In this document: one piece after another, positions 1 through 8,607 of the stretch
Numbering within the stretch: position 1 is the stretch's first letter
Layout of the letters: the number at the start of each line of letters is the position of its first letter
Assembly: GCF_900115085.1 (NCBI RefSeq)
Contig: NZ_FOVF01000006.1
Location: 62,001 to 126,000 of the forward strand
DNA from: Dokdonella immobilis
GTDB lineage: Bacteria > Pseudomonadota > Gammaproteobacteria > Xanthomonadales > Rhodanobacteraceae
Reading direction: 5' to 3'
DNA: 64,000 nucleotides
Notes under the pieces: model-generated
The model's database searches: none
What the model was told of the DNA's origin: nothing
The model's input: only the letters and a program-made list of their open reading frames with translations
Position numbers and translations under genes: made by a program

Positions 1-2
1 TG

Positions 3-1724
3 CGCCTGGCGGCCCTGCTGGCCGCCCTGCTGGCCGGTATCGCGGTGGCCCTGGCCGCGCAGCGTTTCGCCCGGCGCAAGACCGAGGAGGTCGCCCTGCT
101 GCGCTGCCTCGGCGCCAGCCGCCGCGAAATCGTCCTCGCCCTGAGCCTCGAACTGGTCCTGCTGGCCCTGCCCGCCTGCCTTTTGGGCGGAGCACTCGGC
201 ATCGGTATGCAACAGGTCGCCTTCCTGTTCGCCAGCGAGCTGCTTGGCGGCGCCGCCCCGGCCCTGCCGCTGGCGCCGGCCGCTTCGGCCTTCGTGGTCG
301 GCCTCGCCGTGCTGTTCGGGTTCGCCCTGCCACCGCTGCTGCGTCTGCGCGATGTCGAACCGATGCGCGTCTTCCGACGCGATCTGCAGACCCGCCTGCG
401 CCGCTTCGACGCCCTCTACCTGCTGCCGCTGCTGGTCGGCGGCGGGCTGATCCTGCTGGAGAGCGGCTCAACGAAACTGGCCGGGGTCCTCGCCGGTGCG
501 CTCGGCGCAGTGGCCGTGGCGACCCTGCTGCTCAGCCTGCTCCTGCTCAAGGGCCTGCGCGCAAGTTCGCGCAAGCTGCCGGGGGCGCTGCGTTTCGGCC
601 TGGCCAACCTGAGCCGCCGGCGTGCACTGACCCTGATCCAGGTCGGCGCCCTGGCCCTGAGCCTGACGGCGCTGAACCTGCTGGCCGTGGTCGGCCCCTC
701 GCTGCTCGATCGCTGGCGCGCCGACCTGCCGCAGGACACGCCCAACTATTTCGTCCTGAACCTGCAGCCCGGGCAGCGCGCCGAATTCGAACAGCGCCTG
801 GCCGCGCTCGGCGCCAGCAACCTGAGCCTGCTGCCATTGGCCGCCGGCAAGCTCGTCGCGATCAATGGCAAGCCGCTGCGCGCCAGCGACTACGCCGAAG
901 ATTCGCGCGCCGGGAACTGGATCGAGGGCGAGGTACGGGTGTCCTGGAGCGAACAGCTGCCGCCGTCGAACCGCATCATCGCCGGCACCTGGCCCGGTCC
1001 CGATCCGCAAGCCGCCGAATTGTCGGTCGACCGGGGCTGGTTCGAACTGTTTCGGCTCAAGCTTGGCGATAGCATGACCCTGCGCGTCGGCGACCGCGAA
1101 GTCACCGCGACGGTCACCAGCGTGCGCGAGATCGACTGGGATTCGTTCCGGGTCAACTTCTTCATGATGCTCGATCCGGCGCATGGCGATCCGCTGCCGC
1201 ACAGCCTGATCTCGAGCTTCCACCTGCCGGTGGGCAATGCCGCCCTTGCGACCCTTTCGAGGGCGATGCCGAACCTCTCGCTGATCGACGTCAATTCGAT
1301 CCTTGACCGGGTCCGCGACATTATCAGCCGGGTCTCCTCGGCGGTGACCTGGGTGCTCGGCTTCAGCCTCGCGGCGGGCATCCTCGTCCTGCTCGCCGCA
1401 CTCGCTGCGACGGCCGACGAACGACGCTTCGAAATCGCCCTGCTGCGCACGCTCGGTGCCCATGGCCGGCAGCTGACGGCCGCGGTGCTCGGCGAATTCG
1501 CCGCACTCGGCCTGCTCGCTGGCGCCGTCGCCGCGGCCGGCGCGGCCGGCACCGGAATCGCGCTGGCGCGCAACGTGTTCCGCATGCCCGACTACTGGCC
1601 GCCGGCCGTCGAACTGGCCGGCATGGCGCTGGCCTCGGCGCTCGTGGTCATGCTTGCCGGACTCGCCGGAACGCGTCGCATCGCGCGCACGCCGCCAATG
1701 CGCGTGCTTCGCTACGGCAACTGA
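3..1724 (+). CDS. FtsX-family ABC transporter permease, C-terminal part (5' end outside window)
   Basis: The reading frame is open from the window edge, so the N-terminus is missing; about 573 residues remain. The protein alternates Leu/Ala-rich membrane segments with a periplasmic-type domain. Two FtsX-like modules are visible, each with the 'ALLRxLGA' coupling-helix motif (LLRCLGASRREI near the start, LLRTLGAHGRQL near residue 480). This duplicated layout fits the large YbbP-like permeases of about 800 residues that pair with a YbbA-type ATPase. An ATPase gene would be expected upstream, beyond the edge. Family assignment is secure; the substrate is unknown. Confidence 0.85.
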   Translation, partial: RLAALLAALLAGIAVALAAQRFARRKTEEVALLRCLGASRREIVLALSLELVLLALPACLLGGALGIGMQQVAFLFASELLGGAAPALPLAPAASAFVVGLAVLFGFALPPLLRLRDVEPMRVFRRDLQTRLRRFDALYLLPLLVGGGLILLESGSTKLAGVLAGALGAVAVATLLLSLLLLKGLRASSRKLPGALRFGLANLSRRRALTLIQVGALALSLTALNLLAVVGPSLLDRWRADLPQDTPNYFVLNLQPGQRAEFEQRLAALGASNLSLLPLAAGKLVAINGKPLRASDYAEDSRAGNWIEGEVRVSWSEQLPPSNRIIAGTWPGPDPQAAELSVDRGWFELFRLKLGDSMTLRVGDREVTATVTSVREIDWDSFRVNFFMMLDPAHGDPLPHSLISSFHLPVGNAALATLSRAMPNLSLIDVNSILDRVRDIISRVSSAVTWVLGFSLAAGILVLLAALAATADERRFEIALLRTLGAHGRQLTAAVLGEFAALGLLAGAVAAAGAAGTGIALARNVFRMPDYWPPAVELAGMALASALVVMLAGLAGTRRIARTPPMRVLRYGN

Positions 1725-1780
1725 CCCGGCCCGTCCGCGCTCGCTTGCGCGCCACGCCGTCCGGCCGCTAAGGTGCGGCG

Positions 1781-2107
1781 ATGGACGCCAGTGAAAAACG
1801 CCGCTTTCCGCGCCTGCCGATCTTCTCGGCGGCGCTGATCACACGGGCCGGCCAGGGCTGGCTCAGCGAAGTGCGGGACCTGTCCCAAGGTGGTGCCTGC
1901 CTCGGGCGCCCCCGGCACTGGCAACCTGCGGCGTCTTCGGACTGCCGCATCTACTTCATTTTCGACCAGGAAACCGTCATCGGCATCGATTCGCGCTGCG
2001 TGCGCGAGGGCAGCGACGACCTGGGATTCGCATTCGCGGACGGCCAGGAAAGCCAGCTCGAGGCGCTGCTCTACGAATCGCGCTTCCTCGACAAGGACGA
2101 TCCATAA
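1781..2107 (+). CDS. PilZ domain protein
   Basis: A 108-residue single-domain protein. It has the two c-di-GMP binding motifs of PilZ domains: an arginine motif near the N-terminus (EKRRFPRLPI) and a D/NxSxxG-type motif (VRDLSQGG) about 28 residues later. It probably binds cyclic di-GMP and passes the signal to a partner. The ATG at 1781 follows an AAGGTG-like ribosome site. It lies 56 bp after the permease gene and may be co-transcribed with it. The binding motifs are seen directly; the process it controls is unknown. Confidence 0.85.
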   Translation: MDASEKRRFPRLPIFSAALITRAGQGWLSEVRDLSQGGACLGRPRHWQPAASSDCRIYFIFDQETVIGIDSRCVREGSDDLGFAFADGQESQLEALLYESRFLDKDDP

Positions 2108-2239
2108 GGCGGTGGTTGACGGGGCCTGCGCTGGCGCCGGCCCAGCCTGCCCGTTTCTCATTCACTTGGGGACATGCTGAGATCCGTCGGCATGTCAGAA
2201 TTCCGCCGCCTGCCGGAATCCGACCTGGAGCCATCCCCG

Positions 2240-2578
2240 ATGTGGAACTACCTTGCGCCGATCCTGCTGCTGACCGGGTCCAATGTCTTCATGACCTTCG
2301 CCTGGTACGGCCATCTTCGCTACACCAACCGTCCGCTCCTGCTGGTCATCCTGGTCAGCTGGGGCATCGCGTTCTTCGAGTACTGCCTGCAGGTACCGGC
2401 CAACCGCATCGGCTACACGGTCTACAACCCGGCGCAGCTGAAGACGATCCAGGAAATCATCACCCTGCTCGTCTTCGTCGTGTTCTCGGTGGGCTGGCTG
2501 GGTGCCACGATCAAATGGAACCACGTGGTCGGATTCGTGCTGATCGTGATCGCCGCGTTCTTCATCTTTCTCGATTGA
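2240..2578 (+). CDS. DUF486 (DMT-like) small membrane protein
   Basis: About 112 residues with four hydrophobic segments, matching the DUF486 family, which is related to half-sized DMT transporters. The stretch around 'EYCLQVPANRIGY' and the KTIQEIITL segment are typical of the family. The frame is open further upstream, but the ATG at 2240 is chosen because a GGAG lies nine bases before it (2227-2230), it gives the usual family length, and it starts directly before the first membrane segment. Function is not established for the family; transport of a small molecule is a guess. Confidence 0.8.
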   Translation: MWNYLAPILLLTGSNVFMTFAWYGHLRYTNRPLLLVILVSWGIAFFEYCLQVPANRIGYTVYNPAQLKTIQEIITLLVFVVFSVGWLGATIKWNHVVGFVLIVIAAFFIFLD

Positions 2579-2599
2579 GCGGGGTCCGGTGCAGGTTCG

Positions 2600-3505
2600 T
2601 CAACGCGAACGATGGCGATACTCGCTCCAGGCACGGATCGGCGCGGACAACGCGAAGTGCAGCCAGATGCCGCAGAATACCAGAGCCTTGAGCACGGGGT
2701 TGCGCGCGGCCGGGTCGAATTTCCGGAAATAGCGCCACATGCCGCGGTGCTTGTGCCGGGACACGAACAAGGGCCGCCGAAAGCTCGAGCTGCCCTGCTC
2801 ATGGCGAGCGCTCAGGGACGGCACGTACAACACGGCGAGGCCGGCGTCGCGGGCGCGCCGGCACAGGTCAAGATCCTCGCAATGCAGGAAGTAGTCCTCG
2901 TCGAAGCCACCTAGCCGATCGTAGGCCATGCGCGGCACGAACATGCAGGCGCCGGAAATCGCATCGACTGGCTCGACCTGGATCGACGCTTTCGGATTCG
3001 GCATGTCGATGCCGGCGCAGATTGGAAATCGATGCTCGAGACGGGAAAGGCCGGTCAGGCTGTTGAGGGAACGCCTCAGGGTCGGCTCGCGTCGACGGCT
3101 GGCTGCTTCGACCTTGCCGGCGGCATCGAGCACGCGGATGCCGAGCACACCGGCCTCGGGGTGGCGTTCCGCGCAATCTCGCAGGCCGGCGATCGTGTCC
3201 TTCTCGATCAGACAATCCGGATTGAGGAACAGCAATGCGTCGCCGCGGGCCAGCGCCGCGCCGCGGTTGCAGGCCGGGCCGAATCCGATGTTCGCTTCGT
3301 TGCGCAGCATGCGCAGGCGCGAGTCGGCCGAAAAGCGGTGGTGGATGCGTTCGATGTGGCCGTCGCGCGAGGCATTGTCGACCAGAATCAGTTCTACGGC
3401 GGTGTCCGAGGACAATACGCGCTCCACACACTGGCTGGCCAGCAGACCGCTGTTGGCGGTGACGACGATGACGCTGGTGAGTCCGCGCTCGCTGGGTCGG
3501 GGCAC
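2600..3505 (-). CDS. GT2 family glycosyltransferase (rhamnosyltransferase-like)
   Basis: About 301 residues with a GT-A fold of the WbbL/rhamnosyltransferase type. Visible motifs in order: TSVIVVT (first beta strand), LVDNASRDG (nucleotide-binding loop), LFLNPDC (the NPD version of the metal-binding DxD), GACMFVPR, and GGFDEDYFLHCEDLDLCRR (catalytic and acceptor region). The frame extends upstream into the preceding gene, but a GTG at 3505 with GGGAG nine bases before it gives a normal start, 17 bp after that gene's stop. It ends a five-gene polysaccharide operon, so it probably adds a sugar to the glycan exported by the ABC transporter. The sugar specificity is not determinable. Confidence 0.85.
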   Translation of the reverse strand: MPRPSERGLTSVIVVTANSGLLASQCVERVLSSDTAVELILVDNASRDGHIERIHHRFSADSRLRMLRNEANIGFGPACNRGAALARGDALLFLNPDCLIEKDTIAGLRDCAERHPEAGVLGIRVLDAAGKVEAASRRREPTLRRSLNSLTGLSRLEHRFPICAGIDMPNPKASIQVEPVDAISGACMFVPRMAYDRLGGFDEDYFLHCEDLDLCRRARDAGLAVLYVPSLSARHEQGSSSFRRPLFVSRHKHRGMWRYFRKFDPAARNPVLKALVFCGIWLHFALSAPIRAWSEYRHRSR

Positions 3506-3522
3506 GGCCTCGCGCTCCCGCG

Positions 3523-5388
3523 TCAAAGTCCGCTGATCAATCGATCGCCCTGCTCTCGCGCCGCATTCCACAAGGCCGGCCAGTCGCGCCAGGCCTGGGC
3601 CATGTCGAGCAGTTCCGCACGAGCGGCCTCCGCGCATGCGCCGGCACCGAAGTCCTCGGGCCAGTCGGCGAGACGCGGCGAGGCCTGCCTGAGCAGGGCG
3701 CTGCCGTTGTTGCGCACGATTTCGCGCACGTCCGCCTGCCAATAGACCGGCGCATCGGGCAGCAGTTCGAACTGGTTCTGCAGGCGCTCGACGACGTCGG
3801 CTCGGACGAAGCCGAGATACTCCTGCAACGAGCCGACCAGGGTCGAATCATCGGCGGCGGCGAGATCGGCGGTGATCTCGCCGAGCAGGGCGAGCCGGCG
3901 GGCCGGATCGCTGGCCTTGGCGCTGCCGACCTGGTTGGTCACGTAGTCGCGCAGATAGTGGTTGAAGCGTGGCGTGTGCGGAGCCATCGTCACCTCGGAG
4001 CGCTTGCGCGGCGATTCCTGGGCATGGCCGATGGCCGTCGGCAGGTGCATGACCAGCGAATCGGGATGGCAATAGTGGGTCGCCGCACTGGCCAGGCCAT
4101 CCTCGCCGCGTCCGTCGGGATTCGTGCACGGCAGGATCTGCCGGTTGTCGAACAGAAAGGGCAGGAAGTAGGCATGCGTGGCCGGTTTCGCGCGCAACCA
4201 ACCGTACCAGAGGCTCTGTGCCTCGATGTTGCGCAGGTAGGACTCGCGATCGGCCCAGAAGCTGGCCCGACTCTCGGCATCGAGCTGGTACAGCCAGAGT
4301 GCGCTCTCGGTGCCCGAGCTGCCGCTGGTTCCGTTCAGGGTACCGAGGATGCGGGCGTCTCCGCGCAGGTGCTCGAGGCGGCCGAGATTGATCCCACGCA
4401 GGCTCTCACGATCGAGGCGATACTCGTCGCGCGTGATCGCAGCGCCGAGTCGATCGCCGCACACGGCCAGATGCGCCTCGAATGGATCCTGCATTTCCTC
4501 TTCGCCGGAATCGAGGGCGTCCTCGAGGCGTCGATAGAAGCGCGCCGAGGCGGCGACCGCGGGATTCGGCTCAAGACCGGGGCGCGTGTCCGCATGCCGG
4601 TGCAGCGGAAAACGGAAGTCCTCGTCGAGCATCGCGAACAGACGTCCGGCCGACAGCAGCAGGGCGATGTTCCAGGAGCGCCCGCCGCCGCCGCGACGGG
4701 TGCGCGGTCCGCGGTCGAGCAGCCATTCGACGATCGATTTCGCTTGCGGCACCGCCTTGACCAGGCGCTGGCGCAGGCGCGCGCGCTCGGCCGGACCGAC
4801 ATAGCTGACGGGGTTGCCGACCGCGCGCGCGAATTCGCGCAGCAGATCGCGGTTCGTGTCGCGGTTTTTTTCCTCGACCGAGTCGTCGAGCAGGACGACC
4901 GACCGCGCCACGCGGTGCTTGCGTTCGTAGTTGGCCAGCGAATCGAGCAACAGGCGCAACTGGCCCGGTCGGTCGCATGCGCGGATGTACACCGCGTGCA
5001 GGCTCCGCGGCCGCGTATCCGGCGCGCGCTCGAGGCGGGCGATGTAGTCGCGATCGGAAATCAGCAGTCCGGTCGAGGCCAGGCCTTCGAGTCCCTTGCG
5101 GATGCGCTCATGCTGGGTCAGGCCCGGAACCACCGCCGCGACCCGGGCCACGTGTTCGTCGATGCTGCGGAACTCCCTGCACTGGTCGAGCGACTGCAGG
5201 ACATGGTGGCTGAGCACATGGCGCTCGCCGGAATCCTTGGCAATGAAGGCATATTCCTCGCTCGACAGCGGGGCGACCATGGCGTCGATCGCGGCGAACA
5301 GCGGCGCATCGGCGGATCTGCGCGCGACCGGGGTGGTGGCAAGGCCCGGGTTGCCGTAGTTGAACTGGAATTCGGGTGTCGTGGTCAT
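3523..5388 (-). CDS. Large glycosyltransferase-like protein with possible PqqD-like N-terminal domain
   Basis: A 621-residue protein that I cannot assign to a named family. Residues 130-275 look like a GT-A glycosyltransferase core: a nucleotide-binding start (HAVYIRACDRPGQLRLLL), a strand ending VVLLDDS, then GRSWNIALLLSAG followed by LFAMLDEDF, whose D-E-D (255-257) sits where GT2 enzymes bind metal. Residues 25-112 resemble a winged-helix PqqD-like domain: the spacing of HHVLQSLDQC, SIDEHVARVA and LEGLASTGLL matches that fold's last three helices. The C-terminal 340 residues are unrecognised. Start ATG 5388 leaves 17 bp to the methyltransferase gene. The operon context suggests a role in glycan synthesis or modification. 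Confidence 0.6.
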   Translation of the reverse strand: MTTTPEFQFNYGNPGLATTPVARRSADAPLFAAIDAMVAPLSSEEYAFIAKDSGERHVLSHHVLQSLDQCREFRSIDEHVARVAAVVPGLTQHERIRKGLEGLASTGLLISDRDYIARLERAPDTRPRSLHAVYIRACDRPGQLRLLLDSLANYERKHRVARSVVLLDDSVEEKNRDTNRDLLREFARAVGNPVSYVGPAERARLRQRLVKAVPQAKSIVEWLLDRGPRTRRGGGGRSWNIALLLSAGRLFAMLDEDFRFPLHRHADTRPGLEPNPAVAASARFYRRLEDALDSGEEEMQDPFEAHLAVCGDRLGAAITRDEYRLDRESLRGINLGRLEHLRGDARILGTLNGTSGSSGTESALWLYQLDAESRASFWADRESYLRNIEAQSLWYGWLRAKPATHAYFLPFLFDNRQILPCTNPDGRGEDGLASAATHYCHPDSLVMHLPTAIGHAQESPRKRSEVTMAPHTPRFNHYLRDYVTNQVGSAKASDPARRLALLGEITADLAAADDSTLVGSLQEYLGFVRADVVERLQNQFELLPDAPVYWQADVREIVRNNGSALLRQASPRLADWPEDFGAGACAEAARAELLDMAQAWRDWPALWNAAREQGDRLISGL

Positions 5389-5405
5389 CAAGGTGCCGTG
5401 TCTTG

Positions 5406-6299
5406 TCAGCGGCGCAGCCAGCGCAGCCATCGGGATGGCGGCCTGGGTACGGTGGATTGGCGCAGCCGTAGGATCTCGGCTTCGAGTTCGGCGATGCGAG
5501 CGCCGGCCTTCATGTTCTTGCGCACTTCGCCATTGTAGTGGGTATAGACCGCCTCTTCGCGATCGCCGAACCAGGCCGTGGTCGGCAGTACGGCCGGCAG
5601 CGGCTGGCGGGAACAGGCGGCGACATAGTAGAGCGGCGCGTAGGCAAAGCCGTCCTCGATGCTGGATCCATCGGCAGAGGCGGTCTGCACGAGGCTGCCC
5701 TGGCCGCTGCCATCGAGCGACCACAGCGCAGACTGGAAGAGCAGCTTCTGCGCGTACAGACGGACATGCGGAAAGTGCCGGCCGAGCAGCTCGAGCAATT
5801 CTTCGCGATACAGCTCACGCACGTGGAATTCGTTGCGAAAACCCGCGACCTCGCTGTAGGTGCGCTTGTCCGGCGACGAAATCAGCAGCAGGCCATCCTC
5901 GCGCAAGACGCGGGCGAACCCGGCCACCAGGCGATCCTGGGCGTCGAGGTGTTCGAGCGTCTCGAACGAAACCACAACATCGAAGCAACCGTCGTCGAAG
6001 GTCAGTGCTGATGCATCGCCGGCTGCGAATTGCAGGTTCTCCCTGCTCCCATAGCGCTTGCGCGCGTGGCAGACCGCAGCCTCGGAAATGTCGACACCGA
6101 CGACCTCGCTGGCGACGCGGGCAATCAGGTCGGAGCCATAGCCTTCGCCGCAGGCCGCATCGAGCACGCGCTGGCCACGACAGAGCGGCATGGCGAATGC
6201 ATAGCGATGCCAGTGCTCGCACCAGATTTCGCGTACGCACTCGGGCGTGAAGCGCTCGCCGGTGAATTCGAGCGTGTCGTCGCGCTCAATCACGATCAC
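5406..6299 (-). CDS. Class I SAM-dependent methyltransferase
   Basis: About 297 residues with a Rossmann methyltransferase core: motif I VLDAACGEGYGSDLIA, the acidic strand VVGVDIS, and motif IV-like DVVVSFETLEHL. The opening 'LEFTGERFTP' is common in methyltransferases of O-antigen and capsule loci. A short helical tail (IAELEAEILRLRQ) may be a coiled coil. The start is GTG at 6299 (or GTG 6293), overlapping the last codons of the upstream ATPase gene, which indicates translational coupling. It could methylate a sugar, possibly as a chain-terminating cap recognised by the ATPase's C-terminal domain; that is inference from related Wzm/Wzt systems. Confidence 0.85.
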   Translation of the reverse strand: MIVIERDDTLEFTGERFTPECVREIWCEHWHRYAFAMPLCRGQRVLDAACGEGYGSDLIARVASEVVGVDISEAAVCHARKRYGSRENLQFAAGDASALTFDDGCFDVVVSFETLEHLDAQDRLVAGFARVLREDGLLLISSPDKRTYSEVAGFRNEFHVRELYREELLELLGRHFPHVRLYAQKLLFQSALWSLDGSGQGSLVQTASADGSSIEDGFAYAPLYYVAACSRQPLPAVLPTTAWFGDREEAVYTHYNGEVRKNMKAGARIAELEAEILRLRQSTVPRPPSRWLRWLRR

Positions 6300-7479
6300 C
6301 GCCCGACGGCAGCCATCGATGGGCCAGCCTGACCATGCCGAACTCCCGCGAGGCGCCGCGCACGCTGAGGCCGCGCTCCTCGCTGTCGAACAGGCGTACG
6401 CCCTCGCTGTCCATGGCATGGGCGCGAAGGTTGTAACTGCCCGGAAGCAGGCTCAGGTTTTCGAATTCGACCTCGGCCACGAAGCGCCCCTCGGCGTCGC
6501 ATCGGATCTCGATTGCATCCATTTCCGAGCTGACTCCATAGACCGGCGTGCCATCTGCGCGCACGATGCCGAACATGATCACGGGAGGGCGTCCCTCGCG
6601 TGAGCGCACGGCGGCCCGCAGGCGCAGCGTTTCACCGAACGAAACGACTTCGGCGAGGTTCCCGCCAACCCCGTTGATCTGGAATTCGTCGACCTCGAAT
6701 TCAAGCCCGGACTTCGTTTCCGGCCGCTCGGCCGCTTTCGCCTGCTTGCGCTCATGCCAGGCCAGATAGGCCTGGGTCACCTCGAAGACATCGCCGAACT
6801 GCATGACCTCGCCATGGCTCAGCCACAACGCGTGCCGGCACAGCTTCTGCGCGTGGTACATGCTGTGCGATACGAGCAACAGTGTGCCGCCATCGGCGAG
6901 GTAGGTTTCCATCCAGCGCACACACTTCTTCTGGAACGATTCGTCGCCCACCGCCAGCACCTCGTCGGTGATCAGCAGGTCCGGCTTGAGCGAGGCGATG
7001 ATGGCGAAACCGAGACGCACGACCATTCCCGAGGAGTAGTGCTTGACCGGCTCGTCGATGTAGTCGCCGATATCGGCAAAGGCGATGATTTCCGGCAGCC
7101 GCCGCGCCAGCGCATCGGCATCCAGGCCATGCAGGGCAGCCGCCATTGCGACATTGTCACGGCCGCTGTATTCCGGGTGAAAGCCGGCGCCCAGCTCGAG
7201 CAGGGCACCGACCTTGCCGAATACCCTGACCTGGCCCGCGGTCGGGGTCAGCACACCGGTGATCAGTTTCAGCAGGGTCGACTTGCCGGCGCCGTTTTCG
7301 CCGACGATGGCGACGGACTCGCCGCGCCGGATCGTCAGGTCGACATCGCGCAGCACGCACTGGCTGTCGGTATCCTCGCGCCCCCGCAGCAGCCGACCGA
7401 GCGCGCGCAACCGGTCAGCCGACCGATGGGCTTTCGGATAGGCCTTCCCCAGGCCGCTGGCTTCGATCAGCAGGCTCAC
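6286..7479 (-). CDS. wzt: Polysaccharide ABC exporter ATPase with C-terminal Wzt-like domain
   Basis: 397 residues. The nucleotide-binding domain carries Walker A GENGAGKST, signature YSSGM in place of LSGGQ, and Walker B LLITDEVLAVGD, all typical of the KpsT/Wzt/TagH subfamily. After residue 250 a separate beta-rich domain follows (LEFEVDEFQINGVGG onward to the C-terminus), like the Wzt C-terminal domain that binds a modified glycan end before export. The GTG start at 7479 overlaps the permease stop (GTGA), so the two halves of the transporter are made together. It would power glycan export across the inner membrane. The symbol is by family, not by proven O-antigen role. Confidence 0.9.
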   Translation of the reverse strand: MSLLIEASGLGKAYPKAHRSADRLRALGRLLRGREDTDSQCVLRDVDLTIRRGESVAIVGENGAGKSTLLKLITGVLTPTAGQVRVFGKVGALLELGAGFHPEYSGRDNVAMAAALHGLDADALARRLPEIIAFADIGDYIDEPVKHYSSGMVVRLGFAIIASLKPDLLITDEVLAVGDESFQKKCVRWMETYLADGGTLLLVSHSMYHAQKLCRHALWLSHGEVMQFGDVFEVTQAYLAWHERKQAKAAERPETKSGLEFEVDEFQINGVGGNLAEVVSFGETLRLRAAVRSREGRPPVIMFGIVRADGTPVYGVSSEMDAIEIRCDAEGRFVAEVEFENLSLLPGSYNLRAHAMDSEGVRLFDSEERGLSVRGASREFGMVRLAHRWLPSGGDRD

Positions 7480-8246
7480 AGGAAATCCTCGAAGTGCGGA
7501 TCGAGACGGCGGAACAGCCAGTGGCCGAAGCCGAGAGTCAGCAATGCCGTCAGCATGGCCACGCCGAACATCCGCCACGGGAAATCCCCGTAATCGAGCA
7601 GGATGCTGCGCAATGATTCGACATAGAACGAGAATGGGTTGAGGTCGAGATATCCGCGAAATCTCTCCGGCAGGTTCGCCCGGTCGTAGAAGATCGGCGC
7701 CGCGAACATCATCAGGGTCAGGAGCTGGCCGAGCATCTGCACGAGGTCGCGTACGAAGACCTGCAAGGACGCGAAGATCAGCGCCACACCGAAGGTGTAG
7801 GCGAACATGGGCAGGTACATCAGCAATGCGAGGGGCAACCGCGCAATATGCACGTCCTGCCCGGCGATGGCGAGCACGACCAGGATGGCGACATAGCCGC
7901 AGGCGTGCAGAAGGAAGCTCGCGCTGCAAGGTGCCAGAACGAGGATCTCCCGCGGCAGCGCGACCTTGCCGATCAGGGCTGCATTGTCCTGCAGCGCGGT
8001 CGTGGAACGGACTACGGCGTCGGAAAAGGCCACCCAGGGCCACATCGCCACGACCAGGAAGGCGACATATCCAGGCGCGCCGGCGCCAGGTACCCGGGCC
8101 TTGAATATCTGCACGAAGACAAAGGCATAGATGGCCAGTTGCAGCAGCGGTTGCAGCAACGCCCAACCGAAGCCGGTAAAGCTGCCCCGGTAACGTTCGC
8201 GCAGCTCGCGACGGATGAAATGGCTAGCCAGCGTCATCCGGCTCAT
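7476..8246 (-). CDS. wzm: ABC-2 type polysaccharide export permease
   Basis: 256 residues with six hydrophobic segments, preceded by a basic amphipathic N-terminus containing 'FIRRELRERYRGSFTGFGW', the signature opening of Wzm/KpsM/TagG permeases. The motif LNPFSFYVESLR before the last segments is also typical. It forms the membrane channel for the ATPase encoded next. ATG 8246 is the first start; a second ATG three codons later is possible. It is the first gene of the operon, with 361 bp without a gene in front, so the promoter should lie there. Confidence 0.9.
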   Translation of the reverse strand: MSRMTLASHFIRRELRERYRGSFTGFGWALLQPLLQLAIYAFVFVQIFKARVPGAGAPGYVAFLVVAMWPWVAFSDAVVRSTTALQDNAALIGKVALPREILVLAPCSASFLLHACGYVAILVVLAIAGQDVHIARLPLALLMYLPMFAYTFGVALIFASLQVFVRDLVQMLGQLLTLMMFAAPIFYDRANLPERFRGYLDLNPFSFYVESLRSILLDYGDFPWRMFGVAMLTALLTLGFGHWLFRRLDPHFEDFL

Positions 8247-8607
8247 GGCTGCGCTTCTCGCCGCTGATCGCTGCTCAACACGCCATGTCCCCGGGCAAAC
8301 ATTTGTTCTGGATCTTCATTTTCCCCCTGCCGGGTGGCGACAGCCACCATGGCAACAGTGTACCGGCGGACGGCATGCATCCCGTCCCCGGCCAAACAGG
8401 TCTTTCCGACACGATAGGCGCACATCCGGTGTAAGCCGATGCTGCGCCCTCCCTGCGAATGGGTGCGCCGCGAACAGCCATGACCAGCGTACCCTGGCCG
8501 GCGGAGCAGCCACTCCCGGCTTGGGTCAAGCCGCCGCGGCGCATCAGCGCAGATCGTGGCCCGCCGGACCCGGCACGGACATGCCGGGGCCGGCGAGATA
8601 CTCAGGA
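8247..8607. other. Intergenic region upstream of the permease operon
   Basis: No gene is supported on either strand: the short frames lack ribosome sites and family features. It should contain the promoter of the polysaccharide operon and the 3' end of the parvulin transcript. The only clear structure is a hairpin at 8564-8593. Confidence 0.5.
8564..8593 (-). terminator. Hairpin downstream of the parvulin gene
   Basis: Arms at 8564-8575 and 8582-8593 pair over 12 bases with one mismatch and a six-base loop, about 15 bp after the stop codon of the parvulin gene on the minus strand. There is no U tract, so it is either a weak terminator or an mRNA 3' stabiliser. Confidence 0.35.
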
